DNA of 64,000 bases from Sinorhizobium meliloti 4H41 (lineage in GTDB: Bacteria > Pseudomonadota > Alphaproteobacteria > Rhizobiales > Rhizobiaceae): contig NZ_AQWP01000001.1 in the NCBI RefSeq assembly GCF_000375585.1, forward strand, positions 1,006,788 through 1,070,787, in the 5' to 3' direction. The translations under genes were made by a program, and so were the position numbers. Under the pieces are notes generated by a model. It saw only the letters and a program-made list of their open reading frames with translations. It was not told the origin of the DNA and ran no database searches. Positions 10,024-19,577 of the stretch are shown piece after piece; the first letter of the stretch is position 1; every line of letters begins with the position of its first letter.

Positions 10024-11907
10024 GTGCCCCAGAAGAAGACGGTTTCCGCCGACAGCGCCAATCCCATCGAAACCATAGCGAATCTGTGGCCATACATGTG
10101 GCCGGCGGACCGGATCGATCTGAAGCTGAGGGTCGTCTGGGCGACGGTGATCCTGGTGATCGCCAAGATGGTGCTCATCCTTGTCCCCTATTTCTTCAAA
10201 TGGGCGACAGATGCGCTCAACAACAAGCCCGACGCGCTCGGTTTCCTGCCGCAGTTCCTGACCGGCGCCGTCATGCTGGTACTCGCCTATAATCTCGCGC
10301 GTTTGCTGCAGGCGGGCCTGAACCAGCTGCGCGACGCGCTTTTCGCCAGTGTCGGCCAGCATGCCGTCAGGCAGCTTGCCTACAAGACCTTCGTTCACAT
10401 GCACCAGCTCTCGCTGCGCTTCCATCTCGAGCGGCGCACGGGCGGGCTTTCGCGCATCATCGAGCGCGGCACCAAGGGCATCGAGACGATCGTCCGCTTC
10501 ACGATCCTCAACAGCGTGCCGACACTCATAGAGTTTCTGCTGACGGCGGTGATCTTCTGGTGGGGCTACGGCTTCACCTATCTCCTGGTGACCGCTGTCA
10601 CGGTATGGCTCTACATCTGGTTTACGGTGCGTGCGAGCGACTGGCGCATCGCCATTCGACGCTCGATGAACGACAGCGACACCGATGCGAACACCAAGGC
10701 GATCGATTCGCTCCTGAATTTCGAGACCGTGAAATATTTCGGCAACGAGGAGATGGAGGCGAAGCGCTTCGACAAGTCTATGGAGCGTTACGAGCGGGCC
10801 GCCACGCAGGTCTGGACGTCGCTCGGCTGGCTGAACTTCGGCCAGGCGCTGATTTTCGGTGCCGGCACGGCGGTGATGATGACGATATCGGCGCTCGCCG
10901 TGCAGCGCGGCGAACAGACCATCGGCGACTTCGTCTTCATCAACGCGATGCTGATTCAGCTCGCGATCCCGCTGAATTTCATCGGTTTCGTCTATCGCGA
11001 AATCCGCCAGGGCCTGACCGATATCGAGCACATGTTCGATCTGCTCGACGTTCGGGCGGAGGTCGTGGACCGGCCGAACGCGAAGGAGCTCGAGATCGAA
11101 AAAGGCGCAATTTCCTTCAGGAACGTCCAATTCGCCTATGATCCGGCACGGCCGATCCTGAAAGGGATCAGCTTCGATGTGCCCGCCGGAAAGACGGTCG
11201 CAGTCGTCGGCCCCTCAGGAGCCGGCAAGTCGACATTGTCGCGGCTGCTCTACCGCTTTTACGATGTCCAGGAAGGCTCGATCACCATCGACGGTCAGGA
11301 CGTGCGTGACGTCACCCAGAAGAGCCTGCGCTCCGTGATCGGCATGGTGCCGCAGGACACTGTGCTTTTCAACGATACGATCGCCTACAATATCCGTTAC
11401 GGCCGGGTGACGGCGAGCGATACGGAGGTCGAGGCAGCCGCCGAGGCGGCGCAGATCGCCGATTTCATCCGTGACCTGCCGGAAGGCTTCCGCGCCATGG
11501 TGGGCGAGCGCGGCCTGAAACTTTCGGGCGGCGAAAAGCAGCGCGTCGCGATCGCGCGAACCATCCTGAAGGCGCCGCCGATTCTGATCCTCGACGAGGC
11601 GACTTCGGCTCTGGACACGAAGACGGAACAGGAAATCCAGGCTGCGCTCGATATCGTGTCGCGCAATCGCACCACGCTCGTCATCGCCCATCGCCTATCC
11701 ACGGTCATCAACGCCGACGAGATCATCGTCCTCAAGGACGGCGTGATTGCCGAACGCGGCACCCATGGCGAACTGATCGACCGCGGCGGTCTTTATGCTT
11801 CCATGTGGAGCCGCCAGCGCGAGGCAACGCAGGCCGAAGAACAATTGAAACGCGTGCGTGAGAGCGACGATCTCGGCATCGTCGACCGGGGAATGCCGGC
11901 GCTCTGA
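10024..11907 (+). CDS. Atm1/HMT1-type ABC exporter (fused permease and ATPase)
   Basis: A 627-aa half-transporter working as a homodimer in the inner membrane. The N-terminal membrane domain (about 1-330) starts NLWPYMWP, typical of the Atm1 (mitochondrial ABCB7) group, which exports glutathione-linked sulfur or metal conjugates. The ATPase domain has Walker [10 protein letters not shown] (396-404), signature LSGGEKQR, and Walker B ILILDEATSALD followed by the H-loop IAHRLST. The start is GTG at 10024. The ATM1 subgroup includes NaAtm1 of Novosphingobium, for which glutathione derivatives are transported; the same substrate here is inference. No iron-sulfur cluster genes are adjacent. Confidence 0.93.
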   Translation: MPQKKTVSADSANPIETIANLWPYMWPADRIDLKLRVVWATVILVIAKMVLILVPYFFKWATDALNNKPDALGFLPQFLTGAVMLVLAYNLARLLQAGLNQLRDALFASVGQHAVRQLAYKTFVHMHQLSLRFHLERRTGGLSRIIERGTKGIETIVRFTILNSVPTLIEFLLTAVIFWWGYGFTYLLVTAVTVWLYIWFTVRASDWRIAIRRSMNDSDTDANTKAIDSLLNFETVKYFGNEEMEAKRFDKSMERYERAATQVWTSLGWLNFGQALIFGAGTAVMMTISALAVQRGEQTIGDFVFINAMLIQLAIPLNFIGFVYREIRQGLTDIEHMFDLLDVRAEVVDRPNAKELEIEKGAISFRNVQFAYDPARPILKGISFDVPAGKTVAVVGPSGAGKSTLSRLLYRFYDVQEGSITIDGQDVRDVTQKSLRSVIGMVPQDTVLFNDTIAYNIRYGRVTASDTEVEAAAEAAQIADFIRDLPEGFRAMVGERGLKLSGGEKQRVAIARTILKAPPILILDEATSALDTKTEQEIQAALDIVSRNRTTLVIAHRLSTVINADEIIVLKDGVIAERGTHGELIDRGGLYASMWSRQREATQAEEQLKRVRESDDLGIVDRGMPAL

Positions 11908-12012
11908 CCGCACTGAGGTTACCGCGAGTCCTCTATCTCTCGGCCTCGACATTGCCGGGCTGTCTGATTCGCGCTAGTTCACGTCGCAAAGCAAATATGG
12001 AGAGTAGAGTTC

Positions 12013-12711
12013 ATGAGTTTGATCGACACAGTGCGCAACACGCTCGTACCGGTCCACAGGGAAGGCTACCGCTTCATTGCGATTTTCTTTGTCGTTTCGC
12101 TGGCGCTCGGCTTCCTCTGGGAGCCGCTGATGTGGATCGGCTTCGTTCTGACCGCCTGGTGCGCCTATTTCTTCCGCGATCCGGAGCGCATGACGCCGAT
12201 CGACGACGATCTCGTCATCAGCCCGGCGGACGGCACCGTATCGTCGGTCGCCACCGTGACGCCGCCTGAGGAACTGGGCCTCGGATCGGAGCCGATGCTG
12301 CGCATTTCGGTCTTCATGAACGTCTTCAACTGCCACGTGAACCGTGCGCCGATGAGCGGCACGGTACGCCGGATCGCCTACCGTGCCGGGAAGTTCGTGA
12401 ACGCCGAGCTGGACAAGGCAAGTCAGGAAAACGAGCGCAACGGCCTCGTCATCGAAACGAAACACGGCCAGATCGGCGTGGTCCAGATTGCCGGTCTCGT
12501 GGCCCGCCGCATCCTCTGCTGGACGCGGGAGAGCGCGTCGCTCGAGGCGGGCGAGCGTTTCGGCCTCATCCGCTTCGGCTCGCGCCTCGACGTGTTCCTG
12601 CCTGCCGGTGCGGAACCGCGCGTAACGGTCGGTCAGACGGCCACCGGCGGCGAGACGGTGCTCGCCGAATTCGGATCGGCGAAGGGCCCGGTCATCAGCC
12701 GGCGCGCGTGA
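12013..12711 (+). CDS. psd: Phosphatidylserine decarboxylase proenzyme
   Basis: Converts phosphatidylserine to phosphatidylethanolamine. The short, soluble-type alphaproteobacterial form is 232 aa, with a membrane segment at about 20-50 and the conserved FFRDPER, SPADGTV and [12 protein letters not shown] blocks. The self-cleavage site that generates the pyruvoyl group is the Gly189-Ser190 bond in [10 protein letters not shown]. It is followed 9 nt later by pssA, so the two-step phosphatidylethanolamine pathway from CDP-diacylglycerol is encoded as one operon. Confidence 0.97.
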   Translation: MSLIDTVRNTLVPVHREGYRFIAIFFVVSLALGFLWEPLMWIGFVLTAWCAYFFRDPERMTPIDDDLVISPADGTVSSVATVTPPEELGLGSEPMLRISVFMNVFNCHVNRAPMSGTVRRIAYRAGKFVNAELDKASQENERNGLVIETKHGQIGVVQIAGLVARRILCWTRESASLEAGERFGLIRFGSRLDVFLPAGAEPRVTVGQTATGGETVLAEFGSAKGPVISRRA

Positions 12712-12720
12712 GGACAGGTC

Positions 12721-13596
12721 ATGGAAGAACCCCGCCACGAACAATCCGCAGGAAGCCCGGAACAGCCCGCCGCTGAGCACGTGGACGCCACCGGCACCCA
12801 CGACAAGGCCCGCGGGCCCCGGTTGCGGGAGATTCCGCTACGGCTGATGGTCCCGAACATGATCACGGTCCTGGCGATCTGCGCCGGCCTCTCGGGCGTC
12901 CGGCTGGCATTCGAGAATCGGTTCGAGCTCGCGGTTGCGATGGTTCTCCTTGCCGCTTTCCTCGACGGCATCGACGGGCGCATCGCGCGTCTTCTAAAGG
13001 CGACCTCGAGTTTCGGGGTCCAGATGGACTCGCTTGCCGACATCATCAATTTCGGGGTCGCGCCCGCCCTCGTCCTCTACGTCTTTCTGCTCGATCAGGC
13101 GCGTTCCCTCGGCTGGATTGCGGCCCTGATCTACGCCATTGCCGTCGGTCTGAGGCTGGCGCGCTTCAACGTGATGGCGGAGCGCCAGGTCAAGGCGTCC
13201 TGGCAGTCGGAATATTTCGTCGGCGTTCCCGCGCCGGCCGGTGCGATGCTGGTTTTGCTGCCCGTCTATCTTGGCCTGCTCGGCCTTGCGCCGGAAAGGA
13301 CGTTTGCGCTGATCGCGTCGCTCTATACCGTCCTGATCGCCTTCCTTATGGTCAGCCGTCTTCCTGTCTGGTCCGGCAAGTCGGAGAACCGCGTCCGCCG
13401 GGATCTGGTCCTTCCCGTCATTCTGGTCGTCGTCTTCTACGTGGCGACGCTGATGACCTATACCTGGGAGACGATGGTGGTGACTGCGGTGGCCTATCTG
13501 GTGAGCCTGCCCTTCGGTGCCCGATCCTGGCAGCGCAAATACGGCGACTGGCCGGGCGGCCACGGGAACGACGGTTTGCCGGGGGATAGCGAATAG
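12721..13596 (+). CDS. pssA: CDP-diacylglycerol-serine O-phosphatidyltransferase
   Basis: Makes phosphatidylserine from CDP-diacylglycerol and serine; an inner-membrane enzyme of 291 aa. The CDP-alcohol phosphotransferase signature DG-x2-AR-x8-G-x3-D-x3-D is complete (DGRIAR ... FGVQMDSLAD at about 84-106). Several membrane spans follow. The hydrophilic N-terminal 40 residues are rich in charged residues and vary in the family. It lies directly after psd, which uses its product. Confidence 0.96.
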   Translation: MEEPRHEQSAGSPEQPAAEHVDATGTHDKARGPRLREIPLRLMVPNMITVLAICAGLSGVRLAFENRFELAVAMVLLAAFLDGIDGRIARLLKATSSFGVQMDSLADIINFGVAPALVLYVFLLDQARSLGWIAALIYAIAVGLRLARFNVMAERQVKASWQSEYFVGVPAPAGAMLVLLPVYLGLLGLAPERTFALIASLYTVLIAFLMVSRLPVWSGKSENRVRRDLVLPVILVVVFYVATLMTYTWETMVVTAVAYLVSLPFGARSWQRKYGDWPGGHGNDGLPGDSE

Positions 13597-13650
13597 CTGA
13601 AAGGTTACCGCGAGCGGATGCCCGCCGGGGGCGGAGCACCAGTCGCCAAT

Positions 13651-13705
13651 CACCTTCGCCCCGCTTGCGGGGAGAAGGTGGCCGGCAGGCCGGATGCGGG
13701 GAAGC
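13651..13705. repeat. Dispersed palindromic repeat, family B, copy 1
   Basis: Hairpin ACCTTCGCCCCGC/GCGGGGAGAAGGT (with small mismatches), followed by GCCGGCAGGCCGGATGCGGGG. Related elements lie at 38373-38422 and, inverted, at 48544-48580. It sits between the convergent pssA and SDR genes and may act as a transcription stop. Confidence 0.65.
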
Positions 13706-13714
13706 GCCGCCGGC

Positions 13715-14455
13715 CTATTCCGGCATGCGGTAGTCGACGATCTTCTTTTCCCGAACGATGAAGAGCTTTCCCGTCTCGGTCTGCTCGGGGCCGAGCAGCG
13801 GCAACAGCGCCTGAGCCACCTCGGAGGGATGCGGAAGGGTCTCGGGATCTTCGCCGGGCACGGCCTGCGCCCGCATGGCGGTGCGCGTGGCGCCCGGATC
13901 GACGCTGAGGATGCGCAGCGGCAGGCGCTGCGTCTCGTAGGCCCAGGTGCGTGCCAGCGCCTCGACCGCAGCCTTGGAGGCGGAGTAGGGCCCCCAGAAG
14001 GGCTTGCACTTGTGCGCCGCGCTCGAGGAGAGGATGAGGGCGCGGCCGGCATCCGAACGGACGAGCAACGGTTCGAGCGAGCGGATCAGGCGCCAGGTCG
14101 CGGTGACATTGATCGCCATCACCTTTTCGAAGACCTTGGCTTCCACATGCCCGATCGGCGAGATCGTGCCGAGGACGCCCGCATTGGCGACCATGATGTC
14201 GAGCTTGCCCCAGCGCTCGTTTATGGCACCGCCGAGCTTGTCGATGGCGGCCATGTCCGACAGATCGAAGGGGACGAGCGTTGCCGACCCGCCGAAAGCC
14301 TTGATCGCGTCGTCCAGTTCTTCGAGGCCGCCGAGGGTGCGGGCGCAGGCGACGACGTGGGCGCCGGCCTTGGCGAGTTCAAGAGCAGTGAAATAGCCGA
14401 TCCCGCGCGATGCGCCGGTGACGACGGCGATCCGGTCTTTCAGATTGGGCGTCAT
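13715..14455 (-). CDS. SDR family NAD(P)-dependent oxidoreductase
   Basis: A 246-aa classical short-chain dehydrogenase. The cofactor loop TGASRGIGYF lies near residues 13-22, NAG appears in VANAGVLG, and the catalytic Ser and Tyr-x3-Lys appear as LILSSSAA and YSASKAAVEAL. The substrate is unknown. The start at 14455 (MTPNLKDRIAVV) is the natural one for this fold, since a longer upstream frame would run into purF. It lies 11 nt downstream of purF and is probably co-transcribed with it. Confidence 0.93.
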   Translation of the reverse strand: MTPNLKDRIAVVTGASRGIGYFTALELAKAGAHVVACARTLGGLEELDDAIKAFGGSATLVPFDLSDMAAIDKLGGAINERWGKLDIMVANAGVLGTISPIGHVEAKVFEKVMAINVTATWRLIRSLEPLLVRSDAGRALILSSSAAHKCKPFWGPYSASKAAVEALARTWAYETQRLPLRILSVDPGATRTAMRAQAVPGEDPETLPHPSEVAQALLPLLGPEQTETGKLFIVREKKIVDYRMPE

Positions 14456-14466
14456 GTTGTTGTTCG

Positions 14467-15957
14467 TTATCCGTTGCTTGCGAGAACCGAGAGTTTGCGA
14501 ACGTTGCTCGCTGCCCCCTGGTCGAGAAGGCGGGTCGGGTAGTCTCCGGTGAAATAGTGATCGGTGAACTGCGGCGCCTGGGGGTTGCGCGTCTCGCCGC
14601 CGACGGCACGATAAAGCCCGTCGATGGAGAGGAATTCGAGCGAATCGGCGCCGATGAAGCGACACATGGAGGCGAGGTCGGCATGCTGGTTGGCGAGCAG
14701 CTTGTCACGGTCCGGCGTATCGATGCCGTAGAAATCCGGGTGGAAGATCATCGGGCTTGCGACGCGCACATGCACCTCGCGCGCGCCTGCGTCACGCATC
14801 ATCTGGACGATCTTGACCGAAGTGGTGCCACGGACGATGGAATCGTCGACGAGCACGACGCGCTTGCCGGCGATCATCGCCCGGTTCGCAGAATGCTTGA
14901 GCTTGACGCCGAAGGCGCGGATCTGCTGCGTCGGCTCGATGAAGGTCCGCCCGACATAGTGATTGCGGATGATCCCGAGTTCGAAGGGGATACCGCTTTC
15001 CTGCGCGTAGCCGATTGCAGCCGGAGTACCGCCATCCGGAACGGGCACCACGACATCCGCCTCGACGGGGGCTTCGATGGCGAGGTTCTTGCCCATGTTC
15101 TTGCGGGCGACATAGACGTTACGGCCGCCGACGACGGAATCCGGCCGGGCGAAATAGACGTATTCGAAAAGGCAAAGGCGTTCCGGCAGCGGATTCTGCG
15201 GCTTGCGGGCATCGATGGTGATCGACCCGTCCGCCTGAATCTCGCAGATGACGATTTCGCCGTTCTCGATATCGCGAACGAACTTGGCGCCGATGATATC
15301 CAGCGCGCAGGTCTCCGAGCAGAAGATCGGCTTGCCGTCGAGTTCGCCCATGACGAGCGGGCGAATGCCGTTCGGGTCGCGGGCGGCGATGAGCTTGGTG
15401 CGCGTCAGAGCCAGCATCGAATAGCCGCCTTCGACCTGGGCGATCGCGTCGGCGAAGCGGTCGCTGGAGGAGACGTGTTTCGACCGCGCGATCAGGTGCA
15501 GCACCACTTCGGTGTCGGATGTCGACTGACAGATGGCACCGTCTGCAATGATCTGGCGCCGGAGCGTCAGCCCGTTCGTAAAGTTGCCGTTGTGCGCAAT
15601 TGCGATTCCGCCTTCCTGCAGCTCGGCAAACAGCGGCTGGACGTTGCGCAGGACCGTCTCACCGGTGGTGGAGTAGCGTACATGGCCGATCGACATCGAA
15701 CCGGGCAGCTTCGCGAGCGTCGTCGGATCGGTATAGTGGTCGCCGACGAGACCCATCCGGCGCTCCGAATAGAACTGCCGCCCGTCGAAGGTGACGATGC
15801 CGGCGGCTTCCTGCCCTCGATGCTGGAGAGCATGCAGGCCGAGCGCCGTCAGCGCGGCGGCGTCCGGATGCCCGAGAATGCCGAAAACGCCGCACTCCTC
15901 ATGGAGGGTGTCGCCGTCGAGTTCGTCATGAATTTCGCTGGATCTGAGATCGGTCAT
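14467..15957 (-). CDS. purF: Amidophosphoribosyltransferase
   Basis: First committed step of purine synthesis: glutamine plus PRPP to phosphoribosylamine. It is 496 aa. The N-terminal nucleophile Cys22 lies in HEECGVFG, so a 21-residue propeptide has to be removed, as in the Bacillus-type enzymes. The glutamine amidotransferase domain carries HVRYST and AHNGNFTN. The C-terminal PRT domain has the PRPP loop VVLVDDSIVRGTTS. cvpA lies upstream on the same strand, the same partnership as in many bacteria, although a hairpin at 16061-16081 separates them. Confidence 0.98.
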   Translation of the reverse strand: MTDLRSSEIHDELDGDTLHEECGVFGILGHPDAAALTALGLHALQHRGQEAAGIVTFDGRQFYSERRMGLVGDHYTDPTTLAKLPGSMSIGHVRYSTTGETVLRNVQPLFAELQEGGIAIAHNGNFTNGLTLRRQIIADGAICQSTSDTEVVLHLIARSKHVSSSDRFADAIAQVEGGYSMLALTRTKLIAARDPNGIRPLVMGELDGKPIFCSETCALDIIGAKFVRDIENGEIVICEIQADGSITIDARKPQNPLPERLCLFEYVYFARPDSVVGGRNVYVARKNMGKNLAIEAPVEADVVVPVPDGGTPAAIGYAQESGIPFELGIIRNHYVGRTFIEPTQQIRAFGVKLKHSANRAMIAGKRVVLVDDSIVRGTTSVKIVQMMRDAGAREVHVRVASPMIFHPDFYGIDTPDRDKLLANQHADLASMCRFIGADSLEFLSIDGLYRAVGGETRNPQAPQFTDHYFTGDYPTRLLDQGAASNVRKLSVLASNG

Positions 15958-16060
15958 CGCAATTCGCCTTTGCTACGTGCCGGTGCGCATATCGTGATCG
16001 GGCCGCCAGTCTTCAAGCGATCTTACCCGAAAACACTGACAAGCGTCATTCCAAATGGAT

Positions 16061-16081
16061 AAAGCCCGCACAGCGGGCTTT
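16061..16081 (-). terminator. Terminator hairpin after cvpA
   Basis: AAAGCCCGC-ACA-GCGGGCTTT, a perfect 9-bp stem with a 3-nt loop, 22 nt past the cvpA stop and about 100 nt before the purF start. It probably limits read-through from cvpA into purF. Confidence 0.7.
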
Positions 16082-16103
16082 GTCGCAAACTTTCCTGTCG
16101 ATC

Positions 16104-16703
16104 TCAGCCGTTCGTCGCCGGTGCTTCCTCGCCGGGCGCCTGTTCCGTCTGAGCCGGCGGCGTCTCGCCTTCGCCTTCGCCGGTCGTATCCTTTCCGCGC
16201 AAGCGGTCGAGAATGGTGGCGTCGGCCTCTTCCGGCAGCAGCGCCACCAACTGATTGCCGAGATTGTCGAGCAGCGGCTTCGACTTCGCGTGGGTCACCC
16301 AGACGGGCTGCTGCTGCGGCGCCACCAGCCAGTTGAAGAACAGCATGGCGACGACGACGAGCAGAATGCCGCGAGCGGCTCCGAACAGGAAGCCGAGCGT
16401 GCGGTCGAGCGCGCCGATGCGGCTGTCGATGATGAAGTCGGCCACCCGCATCGTGATGAAGGAGATGATGATCAGTGCGATCAGGAAGATCACGGCCGCC
16501 GAGCCGATCATCGCGACCGTTCCGCTGGTCGTGTACTGGCTGGCGTAGGGCAGAAGATGCGGATAGAGGAAATAGGCCGCGGCGGCTGCGCCGACCCAGC
16601 TCGCCACCGACAGAACCTCGCGCGAGAAGCCGCGAACCATCGCGAGGATGGCCGAAAACAGCGCGACGCCGAGAACGATACCGTCGAGAATTGTGATGGG
16701 CAT
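16104..16703 (-). CDS. cvpA: CvpA family membrane protein
   Basis: A 199-aa inner-membrane protein with four hydrophobic segments in the first 130 residues (starting PITILDGIVLGVALFSAILAM) and a hydrophilic tail rich in Glu, Gly, Pro and Thr. It is named for colicin V production; homologs are linked to purF and to envelope integrity, but the biochemical role is not settled. It lies 75 nt downstream of radA. Confidence 0.93.
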   Translation of the reverse strand: MPITILDGIVLGVALFSAILAMVRGFSREVLSVASWVGAAAAAYFLYPHLLPYASQYTTSGTVAMIGSAAVIFLIALIIISFITMRVADFIIDSRIGALDRTLGFLFGAARGILLVVVAMLFFNWLVAPQQQPVWVTHAKSKPLLDNLGNQLVALLPEEADATILDRLRGKDTTGEGEGETPPAQTEQAPGEEAPATNG

Positions 16704-16778
16704 GTTGTCCTTACTCCGACTTCACCGCCAATCGCCAGGCGGCACATCCTGTTGATGCTCCAGGGCGCGGCTATTCCG

Positions 16779-18182
16779 TCAGTCCTCGTCATTCGTCTGC
16801 TGCAGGGCACGCCGCGATCCCGCGATACGCGCCACCAGATCCGGCAGGCTTTCCATCTCGCTCCAGCGGCCGTTGCCGTTCTTCGGCAGCTCGGTCGATG
16901 CAGATGGCAGGACGGCCTGGGAGAAACCGAGCTTCTCGGCTTCCTTGAGACGTTGGGCGGTATGCGCAACCGGCCGGACTGCACCCGACAAGCTGACTTC
17001 GCCGAAATAGACGCAATCGGCCGGCAGGGCAAGCCCGGCAAGCGACGAAACCAGTGCGGAAGCCACAGCGAGATCGGCCGCCGGTTCGGAAATGCGATAG
17101 CCACCCGCGACATTGAGATAGACGTCGTGCTGACCGAGGCGAATGCCGCAATGGGCTTCCAGCACGGCGAGGATCATCGAAAGGCGGGCCGAATCCCAGC
17201 CGACCACCGCGCGGCGGGGCGTTCCGAGCGATGTCGGCGCGACCAGCGCCTGTACCTCGACAAGCACGGGCCGCGTGCCCTCCATGCCGGCGAAGACCGC
17301 GGCACCCGGGGATTTCGCGTTGCGTTCGCCGAGAAACAGCTCCGACGGGTTGGCGACCTCGCGCAGGCCCTTGTCCGACATTTCGAAAACGCCGATCTCG
17401 TCGGTCGGTCCGAAGCGGTTCTTCACCGTCCTGAGGATGCGGTAATGATGGCCGCGGTCGCCCTCGAAATAAAGGACGGCATCGACCATGTGCTCGACGA
17501 CGCGCGGGCCGGCGATCTGGCCCTCCTTCGTCACGTGGCCGACCAGCACGACCGCCGTGCCCGTCTGCTTGGCGAAGCGGATCATCGCCTGCACGCCGGT
17601 GCGGACCTGCGTCACCGTGCCCGGTGCGGAGTCGACGATGTCGCTCCAAAGCGTCTGGATCGAATCGATGATGACGAGGTCCGGGCGCTTGCCCTCGGAA
17701 AGCGTCGCGAGGATATCTTCGACATTCGTCTCGGCCGCAAGAAGCACGTCGCTGTCGGCGGCGCCAAGCCGCTGAGCACGCAGGCGGACCTGGGCGATCG
17801 CTTCTTCGCCCGAGACATAGATTACCCGATGCTTCCGGCGGGCAAGTGCCGCGGCCGCCTGCATCAGTACGGTCGACTTGCCGATGCCGGGATCTCCGCC
17901 GACGAGCAGTGCGGATCCGCGAACGAAGCCGCCGCCGGTCACGCGATCGAGTTCCGAAATGCCGGTGTGGATGCGCGGCGCGTCTTCGATCTCTCCGGAC
18001 AGCGTGGTAAGTGCGACGGGACGCCCCTTCTTCGGCGTGCGCATGGGACCGCCGCCGATCCCTCCCGTCGGGTCATCCTCGATGATCGTGTTCCACTCGC
18101 CGCAACCGTCGCACTTGCCCACCCAGCGGGAATGGACAGTGCCGCAATTCTGGCAGACGAACTGGGTGCGGGCTTTCGCCAT
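16779..18182 (-). CDS. radA: DNA repair protein RadA
   Basis: RecA-related ATPase that drives branch migration in recombinational repair, 467 aa. The N-terminal C4 zinc finger is FVCQNCG...KCDGCGEWNT, Walker A is GGDPGIGKSTVLMQ, and the RadA-specific KNRFG motif appears as TVKNRFGPTDEIG. A Lon-like C-terminal domain follows. The start at 18182 (MAKARTQF) gives the standard N-terminus; an upstream frame extension to 18242 is unlikely. Confidence 0.97.
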   Translation of the reverse strand: MAKARTQFVCQNCGTVHSRWVGKCDGCGEWNTIIEDDPTGGIGGGPMRTPKKGRPVALTTLSGEIEDAPRIHTGISELDRVTGGGFVRGSALLVGGDPGIGKSTVLMQAAAALARRKHRVIYVSGEEAIAQVRLRAQRLGAADSDVLLAAETNVEDILATLSEGKRPDLVIIDSIQTLWSDIVDSAPGTVTQVRTGVQAMIRFAKQTGTAVVLVGHVTKEGQIAGPRVVEHMVDAVLYFEGDRGHHYRILRTVKNRFGPTDEIGVFEMSDKGLREVANPSELFLGERNAKSPGAAVFAGMEGTRPVLVEVQALVAPTSLGTPRRAVVGWDSARLSMILAVLEAHCGIRLGQHDVYLNVAGGYRISEPAADLAVASALVSSLAGLALPADCVYFGEVSLSGAVRPVAHTAQRLKEAEKLGFSQAVLPSASTELPKNGNGRWSEMESLPDLVARIAGSRRALQQTNDED

Positions 18183-18305
18183 GGATGTCGGCTTTCGGAT
18201 GTTTGCGGGCAGATGGCGGAATTGCCGCCGCCCGAGAATCACTCTTGGCGGTCACATAATGCCGCGAATTCCCGATTGAAAGGACGATATTCCTTTGCGC
18301 CTTGT

Positions 18306-19445
18306 TCAAGCGCCTCCGACATAGGTCCGATGATACCGGCGGCCGAGACTCGTCAGCAGCTCGTAGCCGATGGTGCCGCCGGCGCGCGCGACGTCGTCGA
18401 TGGCGACATTGCGTCCGAAGACCTCGATGTAATCGCCGGCACGCACGGCCGTTTCCGGCAGGTCCGTGACGTCGAACAGGCTCAGATCCATAGTCACCCG
18501 CCCGACATGCGGCACCTTCATACCATGCAGGAAACCGAAGGCGCCCGAGGGCATCGCCTGTCTGAGGGTGACGCCGCCGCCCGAAACCGAACGGTGGTAG
18601 CCGTCGGCATAACCGATCGCGACCGTCGCAATGCGGCTGTCGCGGCCGAAGCGGACCGAGGCGCCGTAGCTTGCGGTTTCGCCGGAGGGAACCGTCCTGA
18701 CCTGCACGATGCGCGCTTCGGCGGTGACGACCGCTTTCATCGGATTGACGGCGCCATCTACCGCTTCGCCGCCATAGACCGCGATACCGGGCCGGGTGAG
18801 ATCGAAGTGGTAGTCCGCGCCGAGGAACACGCCGCCGGAATTTGCGAGGCTTGCCGGCACGCCCTCGAAGGCGGCCGTAACCTCGCGGAAACGCTGAAGC
18901 TGATAGCGGTTCATCGGGTGTCCAGGATCGTCGGCGCAGGCCAGATGGCTCATGACGAGGACCGGCGAGAAACTCGCAGGCCGCGCAGGGTCGTGGGCGA
19001 GGGCAACGGCCTCCTCAGGCGACAGGCCGAGCCGGTTCATGCCCGTGTCGACGTGGAGAACGCAGGGGTGGTCGCCCCGTTCGGAAAGCGCTGCCATGAA
19101 GACCGCCAGCTGCTCCTCCGAGTTGATGATCGGCACGAGATCGTTCTCGAAGAACAGTTCCTCGTTGCCGGGCCACATTCCCGCGAGAATGTAGATTCGT
19201 CCATCCGGAACAAGCGGGCGAAGCTCGGCCCCTTCTTCGACACTGGCCACGAAGAAATCTCGCGCGCCGGCGGCATAGAGAGCCGGTGCGGCATGCACGA
19301 CGCCCAGGCCGTAGGCATCGGCCTTCAGAACGGCGGCGGTGCGGGCGTTTCCGGACCGCTCGTTCATCGCCCGCCAATTGTCGGCAAGCGCGGTGAGGTC
19401 GACGGTGAGCCTGCTGGAGGCGGAAAGAAACTCGGGGCTTTGCAT
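18306..19445 (-). CDS. alr: Alanine racemase
   Basis: PLP enzyme interconverting L- and D-alanine for peptidoglycan, 379 aa. The PLP lysine is Lys41 in AVLKADAYGLG, and the catalytic Tyr of the second domain is in ETASYGASVRFG. The start at 19445 (MQSPEFL) gives a normal length; the frame continues to 19544 without family similarity. radA lies 123 nt downstream on the same strand. Catabolic DadX-type racemases look alike, but no dadA is adjacent, so a biosynthetic role is more likely. Confidence 0.95.
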   Translation of the reverse strand: MQSPEFLSASSRLTVDLTALADNWRAMNERSGNARTAAVLKADAYGLGVVHAAPALYAAGARDFFVASVEEGAELRPLVPDGRIYILAGMWPGNEELFFENDLVPIINSEEQLAVFMAALSERGDHPCVLHVDTGMNRLGLSPEEAVALAHDPARPASFSPVLVMSHLACADDPGHPMNRYQLQRFREVTAAFEGVPASLANSGGVFLGADYHFDLTRPGIAVYGGEAVDGAVNPMKAVVTAEARIVQVRTVPSGETASYGASVRFGRDSRIATVAIGYADGYHRSVSGGGVTLRQAMPSGAFGFLHGMKVPHVGRVTMDLSLFDVTDLPETAVRAGDYIEVFGRNVAIDDVARAGGTIGYELLTSLGRRYHRTYVGGA

Positions 19446-19577
19446 ACTGGAACTCTGCGTGGGTGATACCCGCAGCAATACATCCAAGTGCTCCGTGCCG
19501 CAAACCGCCGACGCAATGCTCCGGCCGAAAGCACTTTTATGCAAGACGAGCCTTTCCTCGCCCGATAAGATCGGCCG

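Noticed and set aside
16080-19466. Open frame of 1128 codons on the plus strand across cvpA, radA and alr
   Set aside because: It lies antisense to three conserved genes. Long stop-free antisense frames are common at this GC content; there are no domains or ribosome site.
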